A stretch of DNA of 64,000 nt from RH-AL1 sp965277735 (GTDB taxonomy: Bacteria > Pseudomonadota > Alphaproteobacteria > Rhizobiales > Beijerinckiaceae). The notes under the pieces were generated by a model. It was given only the letters and a program-made list of their open reading frames with translations, was not told where the DNA came from and ran no database searches. Shown here piece after piece: positions 1 through 7,802 of this stretch (its first letter is position 1; every line of letters begins with the position of its first letter). The stretch is from assembly GCA_965277735.1 (NCBI GenBank), contig CBDIDO010000001.1, positions 1-64,000 of the forward strand, given 5' to 3'. Position numbers and translations under genes: made by a program.

Positions 1-2
1 GC

Positions 3-251
3 CTGACGCGCAAGCACGACCTCGTCTTCCTGCTCGTCGAGGATGCCTTCGAGGCCGAGCCGCCGCCGGGCGACTATCCGTTCTCGACGGCCGAGGGCGC
101 CAGCGGCTGGCTGCGCATCGACAAGCGCCGCACCCACGACGGAAACGACCGCATCGCCGCGCTGCGCCGGCTCGGTGCGCAAGGCGCGCGCTTCGCCTCG
201 GCACACGCGCCCGAAGAGAGCCTGCAGGTGCTGGAGCAGATCGATGGCTGA
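3..251 (+). CDS. DUF58 domain protein, C-terminal fragment (start lies outside the window)
   Basis: Open from the window edge, this frame gives about 82 residues ending at a TGA at 249-251. It begins LTRKHDLVFLLVEDAFE and closes with an arginine- and alanine-rich tail. That resembles the end of DUF58 (MoxR-associated, VWA-like) proteins, which typically sit between a MoxR ATPase and the BatA-type genes. The identification rests mostly on position: the next five genes are the expected DUF4381, VWA, VWA, TPR and BatD proteins. It overlaps the next start by 8 bases, so the two are probably translationally coupled. The upstream moxR gene is not visible. Confidence 0.6.
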   Translation: MTRKHDLVFLLVEDAFEAEPPPGDYPFSTAEGASGWLRIDKRRTHDGNDRIAALRRLGAQGARFASAHAPEESLQVLEQIDG

Positions 252-753
252 CAGCCTCGCCCACGCGCTGGAGATGATGCATCCGATGCGCGAGCCGCCG
301 CAGCCGGCGAGCCTCGCGCCGTTCGGCCTCACCCTCGCGCTCGGCTGTGCCGCCGGCCTCGTCCTGCTGGCGCTCGCCGTCGCCGCGCGCCGGCGCCGCG
401 CCGGCCTGCGCGAGGCGGCGCTGACCGGGTTGGCGCGGACGCGCGGGCTCGCCGCGCCCGAGCGGCTCGCCGCGCAGGCGGCGCTGCTGCGCCGGCTGGT
501 GCGACAGGTAGCAGGGGACGACGCGGCGCGCCTGCAGGGTGCGGCGTGGCTCGCGACGCTCGATCGCCTGCTCGCGACACGAGTCTTCACGGAAGGAGCG
601 GGGGTAGCTTACGGCCATGCGCTCTACGGCGCGCGCGTGCCCGACGTCGATGCGCTCGATCGCGAGCTGGCCGAGCTGTTCGGAAAGCTTCGGGCCCCAA
701 CGATCTCCCGTTCGCGGAAGACCCTCTCCCTCACACCGACGAGGGTCGCATGA
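244..753 (+). CDS. DUF4381-like single-pass membrane protein of a Bat operon
   Basis: A protein of 169 residues with one hydrophobic segment at about residues 28-48 (LTLALGCAAGLVLLALAVAA), followed by an Arg-rich cytoplasmic stretch and a helical tail. Short membrane proteins of this shape, between DUF58 and BatA-type genes, are classed as DUF4381. The ATG at 244 is preferred because it overlaps the end of the DUF58 frame; the frame stays open upstream to 43 but would overlap that gene entirely. The last 20 or so residues (RSRKTLSLTPTRVA) look unlike the rest and approach the repeat at 774. The natural end may have been changed by repeat insertion. Confidence 0.65.
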   Translation: MADSLAHALEMMHPMREPPQPASLAPFGLTLALGCAAGLVLLALAVAARRRRAGLREAALTGLARTRGLAAPERLAAQAALLRRLVRQVAGDDAARLQGAAWLATLDRLLATRVFTEGAGVAYGHALYGARVPDVDALDRELAELFGKLRAPTISRSRKTLSLTPTRVA

Positions 754-773
754 GGGGAAGAGCCGCAGGCCAT

Positions 774-921
774 CCTTCTCCCGCCTGCGGGAGAAGGTGG
801 CCCGACGAAGTCGGGTCGGATGAGGGGACCCGCCGCCTCTCGTACGATCCAGCCGCAAGCGGCAACTCCCCTCATCCGACCCCAATTTGCGGGGCCACCT
901 TCTCCCGCAAGCGGGAGAAGG
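774..921. repeat. Pair of inverted interspersed palindromic repeats inside the Bat operon
   Basis: Two copies of one repeat unit of about 54 bases lie in opposite orientation, at 774-827 and 868-921, in the gap between the DUF4381-like gene and the first VWA gene. Each unit has a short palindrome built on CTTCTCCCGC and GCGGGAGAAG, then GGTGGCCCGA-type sequence and GGATGAGGGG. As a pair they could fold into a long hairpin. The same arrangement recurs at 10977-11115. Such units are common non-coding repeats in alphaproteobacterial genomes; a role here in mRNA stability or attenuation is inference. Confidence 0.85.
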
Positions 922-934
922 AAGAGGCTGCGGC

Positions 935-1900
935 ATGATGCACGGCTTCGATCTCGCCACCCCCTGGGCGCTGCTCCTGCTCCCGATCCCCCTCCTCGTC
1001 GCGCTGTGGCGGCGGCGCGGCATCGGCGGTGCGGCGGGGCTGCGCATCTCGGATGCGTTGCGCGAGCGCATGGCCGGCGAGGCCACCGCCGTGCGACCCG
1101 CCTCGACGACCGCGATCCTGCGCTGGATCGCCTGGGTGCTGCTCGTCGTCGCGCTGGCCGATCCGCGCAAGGTGTCCGCCACGCCCGCGCTGCCGGCGAC
1201 GGGGCGCGACATCCTGTTCACGCTCGATCTCTCCGGCAGCATGGTCGCCAACGACATGCTCGACCACGGCAAGACGATCACGCGCATCGCGCTGCTCAAG
1301 CAGGTCGGCACCGAGCTGATCCGCCGCCGCGCCGGCGACCGCGTCGGGCTCGTCATCTTCGCCGAGCACGCGCTCGCCGCGGCGCCTTTGTCGTTCGACG
1401 TCGATGGCGTCGCGCGCGTGCTCGCCCAGACCGAAATCGGTCTCGTCGGCCGCTCGACGGCGATGGGCGACGGGCTCGGGCTCGCGGTGAAGCGCCTCTC
1501 CGAATCCAAGGCGCCGACGCGCATCATCATCCTGCTCTCGGACGGCTCCAACAATGCCGGCTCGATGGACCCCGCCGGCGTCGCCGCGCTGGCGCACAAG
1601 CTCGGCATCCGTATCTACACGATCGGTTTTGGACCCAACGACACGACGCGGCCGGAGGACGACCCCGACTCGGTCGATTACGTCGCATTGCAGAAATTCG
1701 CCAAGATCGGCGACGGCGAGGCCTTCCGCGTCCGCAACGCCGAGGATTTCGAGGACGCGGGCAAGAAGATCGACAAGTTGATCACCGGCGAGGCGATGGC
1801 GCCGCCGGCCGTCGTCCACGACGAGCTGTGGCCGTGGCCGGCCTCGATCGCGATGGCCTCCGCCTTCGCGATGGTCGTGATCCGCAGGCGGCCCAAATGA
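935..1900 (+). CDS. BatA-like VWA domain membrane protein
   Basis: About 321 residues. An N-terminal hydrophobic segment (WALLLLPIPLLVALW) is followed by an IAWVLLVVALADP segment near residue 65, a VWA domain, and a C-terminal membrane segment ending in RRRPK. The MIDAS metal site is intact: DLSGSM with D98, S100 and S102, a Thr in RSTAMGDGL, and the Asp of LLSDGS. This is the N-TM, VWA, C-TM plan of BatA, and also of MxaC in methanol dehydrogenase clusters. ATG at 935 or 938 follows GAAGAGG; the frame is open upstream only through the repeat. It overlaps the next gene by ATGA. Confidence 0.85.
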   Translation: MMHGFDLATPWALLLLPIPLLVALWRRRGIGGAAGLRISDALRERMAGEATAVRPASTTAILRWIAWVLLVVALADPRKVSATPALPATGRDILFTLDLSGSMVANDMLDHGKTITRIALLKQVGTELIRRRAGDRVGLVIFAEHALAAAPLSFDVDGVARVLAQTEIGLVGRSTAMGDGLGLAVKRLSESKAPTRIIILLSDGSNNAGSMDPAGVAALAHKLGIRIYTIGFGPNDTTRPEDDPDSVDYVALQKFAKIGDGEAFRVRNAEDFEDAGKKIDKLITGEAMAPPAVVHDELWPWPASIAMASAFAMVVIRRRPK

Positions 1901-2808
1901 TCGCGCTCGGCTCCGTCGCGCTGCTGCGCCCCTGGTGGCTGCTCATGCTGCCGGCGGTTGTGCTGCTTTTCATCCTGTCGCGGCCGCGCGGCGGTCATCT
2001 CGCCGGCTGGGAGAAGGCGGCGGATCCGCATCTCCTCTCCGCGATGGTCGCACGCGGCGCCACGGCCGGCGGCGGCTTCCGCGCGCCGCTGGTGCTGGCG
2101 ACGCTGATCCTCGGCATCCTCGCGCTGGCCGGGCCGGCTGTGCAGCGCGCGGGGCACGATCGGCTGCGCAACCTCGATGCCACGATCCTCGCGATCGACG
2201 TCTCGCAGGACATGTCGTCGGGCGGCGCGATCCGCGAGGCGGCGGCGGCCGCACACGACCTTCTGCAGCGCACCGGCGCGCGCCAGGCCGGGCTCATCGT
2301 CTATGCCGGCGACGCCTACATCGCCTCGGCGCTCACCGATTATTCCGGCGGCATCGACGCCGACCTGTTCTCGCTCGACGACAGCACCGTGCCCGACCCC
2401 GGCGCGCGGCCGGATCGCGCACTGGCGCTGGCGCACAAGATGCTCGAGGAGGCGCATATCATCGCCGGCGACGTGATCTTGATCTCGGCCGGCGGCGGCC
2501 TCGAGGGTGCGGCGAGCGATCGCGCGGCGCAGTCGCTCGCCGCCGCCGGCCATCGCGTCTACGCGATGTCGGTGAAGGCCGGCGCGCGCCACGCGGCCGC
2601 CCTGCAGCGCGTTGCCGCGGCCGGCGACGGCTTCGCCGTCGACATCGGCCAGCCCGCGCGCCTGTACAACGTGCTCGCCGACGAGGCGATCGCGCGCATC
2701 GGTAATAGCGCCGTCACCTCGCTCGACTGGCGCGACCTCGGCCGCTATCTGCTGATCCTGGCGGCGCTGCCGCTGCTCCTCGGCTTCCGGAAGGCGGTGA
2801 GCGCATGA
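1897..2808 (+). CDS. BatB-like VWA protein with a degenerate metal site
   Basis: 303 residues: a membrane segment at about 13-30 (WWLLMLPAVVLLFIL), a second at about 65-82, a VWA-like domain, and a C-terminal membrane segment (YLLILAALPLLLGF). The fold pattern matches BatB, but the MIDAS residues do not. DxSxS reads DVSQD (D101 to D105), and the later LxxDG motif reads LISAGGG, with Ala for Asp. Metal-dependent ligand binding is therefore doubtful, and it may act as a structural partner of the intact VWA protein upstream. It starts in an ATGA overlap with that gene and lies 10 bases before the TPR gene. Confidence 0.8.
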   Translation: MIALGSVALLRPWWLLMLPAVVLLFILSRPRGGHLAGWEKAADPHLLSAMVARGATAGGGFRAPLVLATLILGILALAGPAVQRAGHDRLRNLDATILAIDVSQDMSSGGAIREAAAAAHDLLQRTGARQAGLIVYAGDAYIASALTDYSGGIDADLFSLDDSTVPDPGARPDRALALAHKMLEEAHIIAGDVILISAGGGLEGAASDRAAQSLAAAGHRVYAMSVKAGARHAAALQRVAAAGDGFAVDIGQPARLYNVLADEAIARIGNSAVTSLDWRDLGRYLLILAALPLLLGFRKAVSA

Positions 2809-2818
2809 AGACCTCGGC

Positions 2819-3643
2819 ATGAGAAAGCTTTTCGCGCTTCTCCTCGTCATCGTCCCGTGCGCGGCTCTCGTCGCCTTCGGGCCGGCCCTGCTCGGCCACG
2901 CACTTTTCGCCACCGGCTTCCGTGGCGAGGGCGCGCGGCTGATGGGCAATGCCGGCTGGCGCGGATATTCACTGGCGCGCGACGGTCGCTACATCGAGGC
3001 CGCTGCGGCCTTCGGCGACAAGCCGGCCTTCGCCTACGATCGCGGCAATGCGCTGGTGCGGGCCGGCCGCTACGTCGATGCGCTCGACGCCTACGACGAC
3101 GCCCTTGTGGCCGATCCCGAGGATGCCGACGCGCGCTACAACCGCGCGCTGATCGCCAAGCTGCTCGACGAGAAGATCCTCGCCCCCGGCCAGGCGCAGG
3201 GCAACGCCAACGCCGTCGGCCACAACTCGCATATCCACGGCGGCAGCGGCAACAAGGACGGCGAAACGAACAGCATGGGCAACGGCTACGTCGGCAACCA
3301 GGAGGCCAACACGACGTCCGGCACGCAGGGCTCGAGCTCGGTGGCCAAGGTCGGGCGCGGCGACAACAAGGCGACGGATTCGAACTCGCTCCGGGCGTCG
3401 GGCTCGGCCGGTGTCGCCTCGGGCGCCGGACGCAGCGGGGGCGATCTCGCCGACATCACCCAGCAGCTCGCCTTCAACCAGCGCCGCTACAGCCCGATGT
3501 TCGTCGCCAAGGTGCTGGAGCCCAACACGCAATGGCTCGAGACCGTGCCCGACGACCCCGGCAGCTTCCTCAAGCTGCAGATCCGCGCCGAGCGCAAGCG
3601 CCGCAAGGCGCAGGACGACGCGGCGGCGGGGGAGTCGGATTGA
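2819..3643 (+). CDS. TPR-containing BatC-like periplasmic protein
   Basis: 274 residues. A signal peptide or anchor (residues 4-25, LFALLLVIVPCAALVAFGPA) is followed by two TPR-like helices (FAYDRGNALVRAGRY and ADPEDADARYNRAL). Residues about 125-215 form a low-complexity Gly/Asn/Ser-rich linker, and the C-terminal segment is basic. In Bat operons this protein is BatC or the TPR part of BatB. It is expected to face the periplasm and contact the VWA proteins. The stop codon shares bases with the ATG of the next gene (TGATG). Confidence 0.8.
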   Translation: MRKLFALLLVIVPCAALVAFGPALLGHALFATGFRGEGARLMGNAGWRGYSLARDGRYIEAAAAFGDKPAFAYDRGNALVRAGRYVDALDAYDDALVADPEDADARYNRALIAKLLDEKILAPGQAQGNANAVGHNSHIHGGSGNKDGETNSMGNGYVGNQEANTTSGTQGSSSVAKVGRGDNKATDSNSLRASGSAGVASGAGRSGGDLADITQQLAFNQRRYSPMFVAKVLEPNTQWLETVPDDPGSFLKLQIRAERKRRKAQDDAAAGESD

Positions 3644-4983
3644 TGGTTTTCTCCCGAACGAGCCGTGTGCTCTTCGCCCTGCTCTGTATCCTCGCCGCGC
3701 CCGCGCACGCCGCGACGCTCGATCCGTCGCTCGGCAAGGTCGAGGTCACGCTCGATCTTCCCAAGGACAAGCCGTTCGTCGGCGAGATGATCATGCTGCG
3801 GATGCGCTCGTTCATCCGCGCCTTCATCGTGCTCGACGAGGTGCGCCAGCCACCGCTGGTCGATTTCGACGTGCAGCAGCTTGGCCGCGACAAGCCGATC
3901 GAGGCGATGGTCGACGGCTTCCAGGTTCAGGGCATCGAGCGCGATCTCGCGATCTTCCCGCAGCAATCGGGCCGGCTCATCATTCCATCCTTCGTACGGC
4001 ACGTGACGGTCGCCAACGACGACGGCACGCGCTCGGAAGGCGACTTCGCCTCGAAGCCCGTCTACGTCGACATCCAGAACTATCAGGCGATCAACCCGGC
4101 CGACACCTGGTGGCTGCCGGTGAAGTCGCTGACGCTGACCGACAGCTGGTCGCCCGAGGCCGACGAGATCCCCGCCGGCACCCTTACGCTCCGCACGATC
4201 AAGGTCGAGGCGATCGGCATGACGGCGGATCGGCTGCCGCCGCCGCCCGAGATGCGCGCGCCGGGGATCATCGCCTTCCGCGGCCCGACGACGCGCGAGA
4301 CGCAGATCACCGAGGACGGCCCGATTGCGCGCGCCACCTACCAGTGGGACCTGCGCCCGGCGACCGGCGCGCCGGCCAAGCTGCCCGAGGTCTCGGTTCC
4401 CTGGTTCGACACGAGCGAGCGCCGCATGCGGCAGGCCGCGATCCCGGAGCGCTGGGTGGCCTATCTCGGCACCTTCGTGCACACGCGGCTCGAGAAGATC
4501 CCGAGCTTCACAGAGCGTGTGCTGAAGCCGGCGCCGATCGCGGTGGGCGTCGCAGGCTTTGCCTGGACGGCGGCGCTCGTCGGCTTTCTCGTGACCCGGC
4601 CGACAAGCGACCCGGCAGCGCGCCGCATCCGCAAGGCGCTGGCGCGGCTGCGGCGGCGCGCGCGTTTTCGCGACGAGCCCGGCTTCCACGCTGAAACCGC
4701 CGAGTTGACGCGGCTCGCGCCGGAGCGCTGGCGCCGTGTCGCGGCGCTGCCGGAGATCGCGCCCGGTCTCGCCGCGCTCGATCGCGCCCGGTTCGGGCGC
4801 GGCGACACGCCGGCCCCGGCGCTCGCGCCGCTTGCCGATGCGATCGTGCGCGCCTGGCGCGGCGCCGACGCCCGCGCCGAAGCGCGTGAGCGCGAAAGCC
4901 TGCCGCCGCTCGACGGCGACCTCGTTGCCCCGACGAGTTGGCGCGAGCGGCTGCGCGGCCTCGCGGCGTGGAGGCCGCGATAG
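3643..4983 (+). CDS. BatD-like membrane-anchored protein
   Basis: 446 residues with a cleavable signal peptide (1-25, ending APAHAATL), a long beta-rich periplasmic region, one membrane segment at about 298-320 (IAVGVAGFAWTAALVGFLVT) and an Arg/Ala-rich cytoplasmic tail. This is the BatD plan (signal, BatD Ig-like domains, TM, tail) but shorter than many family members. It is last in the operon and overlaps the following flavoprotein frame by 16 bases if that gene starts at GTG 4968. The complex is thought to act in envelope maturation or stress tolerance; in methylotrophs the related mxaRSACKLD genes serve methanol dehydrogenase. Confidence 0.75.
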   Translation: MVFSRTSRVLFALLCILAAPAHAATLDPSLGKVEVTLDLPKDKPFVGEMIMLRMRSFIRAFIVLDEVRQPPLVDFDVQQLGRDKPIEAMVDGFQVQGIERDLAIFPQQSGRLIIPSFVRHVTVANDDGTRSEGDFASKPVYVDIQNYQAINPADTWWLPVKSLTLTDSWSPEADEIPAGTLTLRTIKVEAIGMTADRLPPPPEMRAPGIIAFRGPTTRETQITEDGPIARATYQWDLRPATGAPAKLPEVSVPWFDTSERRMRQAAIPERWVAYLGTFVHTRLEKIPSFTERVLKPAPIAVGVAGFAWTAALVGFLVTRPTSDPAARRIRKALARLRRRARFRDEPGFHAETAELTRLAPERWRRVAALPEIAPGLAALDRARFGRGDTPAPALAPLADAIVRAWRGADARAEARERESLPPLDGDLVAPTSWRERLRGLAAWRPR

Positions 4984-6227
4984 CAACCCCAGAGATCGCG
5001 ATCGTCGGCGCCGGCCCGGCCGGCCTGATGGCCGCCGAGGTCGCGGCGCGCGAGGGCGCGCGCGTGACGATCTACGAGCGCATGGCCTCGCCCGCGCGGA
5101 AGCTGCTGCTGGCCGGGCGGGGCGGCCTCAACCTCACCCACAGCGAGCCCGCCGACGCGTTCCTTGCGCGCTACGGCGCGGCGGCGCCGCATCTCGCCGG
5201 GGCGCTGGCCGCCTTCGACTCGGCGGCGCTACGGGCCTGGTGCGAAGAGCTCGGCATCGCGACCTTCGTCGGCACAAGCGGTCGCGTCTTTCCCGAAAGC
5301 TTCAAGACCTCGCCGCTGCTGCGCGCCTGGCTACGGCGGCTTGGCGACCAGGGCGTTACGCTGGCGACGCGGCACACGTGGCGCGGCTTCGATGGCGCGG
5401 GCCGCCTGGCCTTCGAGACGCCGGATGGCCCGAAAGTCTTCGGGGCCGATGCACTCGTCCTGGCGCTTGGCGGTGCGAGCTGGCCGCAGCTCGGTGGCGA
5501 CGGCGCCTGGGTCACCCCGCTCGCGGAGGCCGGCGTCGACGTCGCGCCGCTGCAGCCCGCCAATTGCGGCTTCGTGGTCGCGTGGTCCGACGTGTTCCGC
5601 GCGCGCTTCGAAGGCGCGCCGCTCAAGTCCGTCAGCCTCGCCTTCGGCGACCGGCAGGCACGCGGCGACCTCGTCGTCACCCGGCAGGGATTGGAGGGCG
5701 GCGCGATCTACGCTCTGGCGCCAGATCTGCGCGCGGCGATCGCCGCCGAAGGCATCGCGACGCTGCATGTCGCGCTGCGGCCGGACATCCCGCACGAGGC
5801 GCTCGTGGCGCGCTGGGCGAAGCGCGGGCCCAAGGAGAGCCTGTCGAACGCCCTGCGCAAGACGCTCGGGCTGTCCCCCGCGGCAATCGGCCTGCTGCGC
5901 GAGGCAGCGCTGCCCGACGGCGCGACGCTGGCGAGTCTCGACGACGAGGCGGTGGCCCGGTTCGTCAACGCCGTGCCGCTAACCCTCACCGCACCAATGC
6001 CGCTCGCCCGGGCGATCTCGACGGCCGGCGGCGTGCGCTTCGCGGCCGTGGACGAAGACTTCATGCTTGAGGCGCATCCGGGTGCCTTCATCGCAGGCGA
6101 AATGCTCGATTGGGAGGCACCGACGGGCGGCTACCTTCTGCAGGCCTGCTTCGCAACGGGCACGATCGCCGGCCGCGCCGCTGCGACTTGGGGCAAAAAT
6201 ATTTTGCACCGCACCCAAACCAAATGA
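4968..6227 (+). CDS. TIGR03862-type NAD(P)/FAD-dependent oxidoreductase
   Basis: About 419 residues from GTG 4968; an upstream in-frame TTG at 4938 is less likely. The N-terminus has a dinucleotide-binding motif (IVGAGPAGLMAAEVA), and GRGGLNLTHSEP near residue 50 is the signature of the HI0933/BaiN-like flavoprotein group, with the shorter TIGR03862 form fitting best. A C-terminal GEMLDWEAPTGGYLLQACF closes the FAD site. The family is widespread and its substrate is poorly defined. It follows batD with a short overlap, so cotranscription is likely, but no functional link to Bat is known to me. Confidence 0.8.
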   Translation: MEAAIATPEIAIVGAGPAGLMAAEVAAREGARVTIYERMASPARKLLLAGRGGLNLTHSEPADAFLARYGAAAPHLAGALAAFDSAALRAWCEELGIATFVGTSGRVFPESFKTSPLLRAWLRRLGDQGVTLATRHTWRGFDGAGRLAFETPDGPKVFGADALVLALGGASWPQLGGDGAWVTPLAEAGVDVAPLQPANCGFVVAWSDVFRARFEGAPLKSVSLAFGDRQARGDLVVTRQGLEGGAIYALAPDLRAAIAAEGIATLHVALRPDIPHEALVARWAKRGPKESLSNALRKTLGLSPAAIGLLREAALPDGATLASLDDEAVARFVNAVPLTLTAPMPLARAISTAGGVRFAAVDEDFMLEAHPGAFIAGEMLDWEAPTGGYLLQACFATGTIAGRAAATWGKNILHRTQTK

Positions 6228-6280
6228 CGCAAACCGGGTTATGATGGGTAGACCGTGTTCCTTTCGGGCATAACGGTTGA

Positions 6281-6322
6281 GGGCTGCCGCGCGGAATGCG
6301 AAACCTGCGGCGGCCCTTCTTA
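6281..6322. terminator. Convergent terminator-like hairpin
   Basis: A 10-base stem (GGGCTGCCGC at 6281-6290 with GCGGCGGCCC at 6307-6316, one G-T pair) is followed by TTCTTATGT. It sits between the plus-strand flavoprotein and the minus-strand regulator, whose 3' ends face each other. Confidence 0.55.
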
Positions 6323-6337
6323 TGTCTGCTGGTCGCC

Positions 6338-6811
6338 CTATAGGATCGGCAGCGCCGTCTCGGCCTTCAGGCTCTCGAGCGCGAAGCGGCTCTTGACGCT
6401 TTTCAGCGGCGCCAGCCCGACGAGGCGCTTGTAGAACACGTCGAATGCCGCCGTGTCGCTCACCACCACGCGCAGGATGTAATCGACGTCCCCGGCCATC
6501 CGGTAGATGTCCATCACCTCCTTCATCGCGACGAGGTCGGCCGCGAACTTCTCCTGCATCGCCGCCGAATGTTCGCCGACCTCGATCGACACGAAGACGG
6601 TGATGCCGAGCCCGAGCTTGGCCTGATCGAGCAGCGCGATGCGGCGCTTGATGTAGCCCGTCTGCTCGAGCCGCTGCAGCCGCTTCCAGCAAGGTGTCTG
6701 CGAGAGCCCGACGCGATTGGCGATCTCGCCGATCGCCAGAGAGGCATCGACCTGGACGATGGCGAGGATGCGCTTGTCGATGGCATCGAGCGGCTTCGGC
6801 GGCGTCGGCAT
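6338..6811 (-). CDS. Lrp/AsnC family transcriptional regulator
   Basis: 157 residues: an N-terminal winged helix-turn-helix (LDAIDKRILAIVQVDASLAI then IGEIANRVGLSQTPCWKRLQ) and a C-terminal RAM/AsnC ligand-binding domain containing GDVDYILRVVV and the usual FALESLK ending. The length is typical. ATG at 6811 is preceded by AGGAT. Such regulators sense amino acids or related metabolites. The target is not evident: it stands alone, with no divergent gene within 200 bases. Confidence 0.9.
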   Translation of the reverse strand: MPTPPKPLDAIDKRILAIVQVDASLAIGEIANRVGLSQTPCWKRLQRLEQTGYIKRRIALLDQAKLGLGITVFVSIEVGEHSAAMQEKFAADLVAMKEVMDIYRMAGDVDYILRVVVSDTAAFDVFYKRLVGLAPLKSVKSRFALESLKAETALPIL

Positions 6812-7053
6812 AGGAAATCCTGGTGACGGAATCGGCGGCCCAAAGGACGCGACGGCCAGGAGAAACTTATTCTCCCACGCCTGTCAACGCGGGGGATCGA
6901 CAACAATGAAATATTTTCCATTCTTGCGCACAGATCAAAACGCCACAATACAGTATCGGAGACGAATCCTAAGGATTAGCGCTTTCGCGTCCTGAAAATT
7001 CTTCGGACGCTCGAGTGAAGAGAATAAGTTTCCCGCGACAGACTCCTTACCGT

Positions 7054-7563
7054 ATGCGCCCATCTCGCCGTTGTGCTCAGGCCGGGCAAGAAGAGGCACG
7101 ATATCGTCCGCGGAGGCATGTTGCGGCGTCTGCCGGGCTCGGGTCCGCTCTGGCCAAGCTCCAGGATGTCCTCTGGGCGCTCGTGCACGAGGCCGAGCGA
7201 TTTCCGCTGAAGCTTTTTCTCGCCGGGCTCGTCGCGACGGTCCCACGTCTCGCGGCGACCGCACCGGGCTGGGCGCGGCGACTGACCGGGTGCCTGCTCA
7301 ACATCACCGACTATCGGTCCAGGAATGCCGAGGCCCTCGCCGCTTCGAGCCCCGAGACGAGAGCCGCGGTCCGCCCGGTTTTCGCGGCACTCCGCCAGCA
7401 CAGCCCGGACCAATTCGGCCCCAGCGTCGATTGGATCGCGGCGAATATCGGCTCGCCGCCCCCTCTAACGCGGCCATCGAAAAATGATTGTCTGATAGAC
7501 TTCTTCGATCATAGCCACCCCCAAGTCACAGCCTCCCGAGTTGCTTTGCACGACCGCGCCTAG
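7054..7563 (+). CDS. Hypothetical protein or gene remnant
   Basis: The open frame runs from 7054 (or GTG 7015) to 7563. Only about 7145-7465 has the strong G/C third-position bias seen in neighbouring genes (SALAKLQDVLWALVHEAERF onwards, helical). The segments before and after use A/T-ending codons freely and read like non-coding DNA. No family is recognised. The central part may be a real small gene with an uncertain start, or the surviving piece of a decayed gene. No convincing ribosome binding site was found. Confidence 0.35.
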   Translation: MRPSRRCAQAGQEEARYRPRRHVAASAGLGSALAKLQDVLWALVHEAERFPLKLFLAGLVATVPRLAATAPGWARRLTGCLLNITDYRSRNAEALAASSPETRAAVRPVFAALRQHSPDQFGPSVDWIAANIGSPPPLTRPSKNDCLIDFFDHSHPQVTASRVALHDRA

Positions 7564-7802
7564 ACGCCCGTTCCACTTCGGCAAGGTGCAATTTCACTGA
7601 GCTTCGGGAAAAAATTTTTGGCCCAAACGAACGGGCGCAAAGCCTTGCTAAGGTGCCACTTCTGCGACACTTTCCGCCGCAACGAGAAAACGGCCGGCAC
7701 GTCCGGACGACAGATGGGTGGAAACGCGTGCCGTCCCTTTGCGTGCCGTGCGCATTATTCTAGCAACGGCATCGGGACCAGCGCGAGGCACAAAGACCAA
7801 AC
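7564..7802. other. Intergenic leader upstream of hprA
   Basis: 239 bases without a credible gene. It is locally AT-rich at 7606-7623, where GGGAAAAAATTTTTGGCCC forms a near-perfect palindrome. AAGGTGC occurs twice, near 7584 and 7650. This is the probable promoter and regulatory region of the serine-cycle block, but no -35/-10 pair with good spacing could be assigned. Confidence 0.4.

Noticed and set aside
774..921. CRISPR-like repeats
   Set aside because: Only two copies, in opposite orientation, with internal palindromes; no spacers and no cas genes.
6976..7413. 145-codon minus-strand frame opposite the hypothetical at 7054
   Set aside because: Third-position bias favours the plus strand; no known motif.
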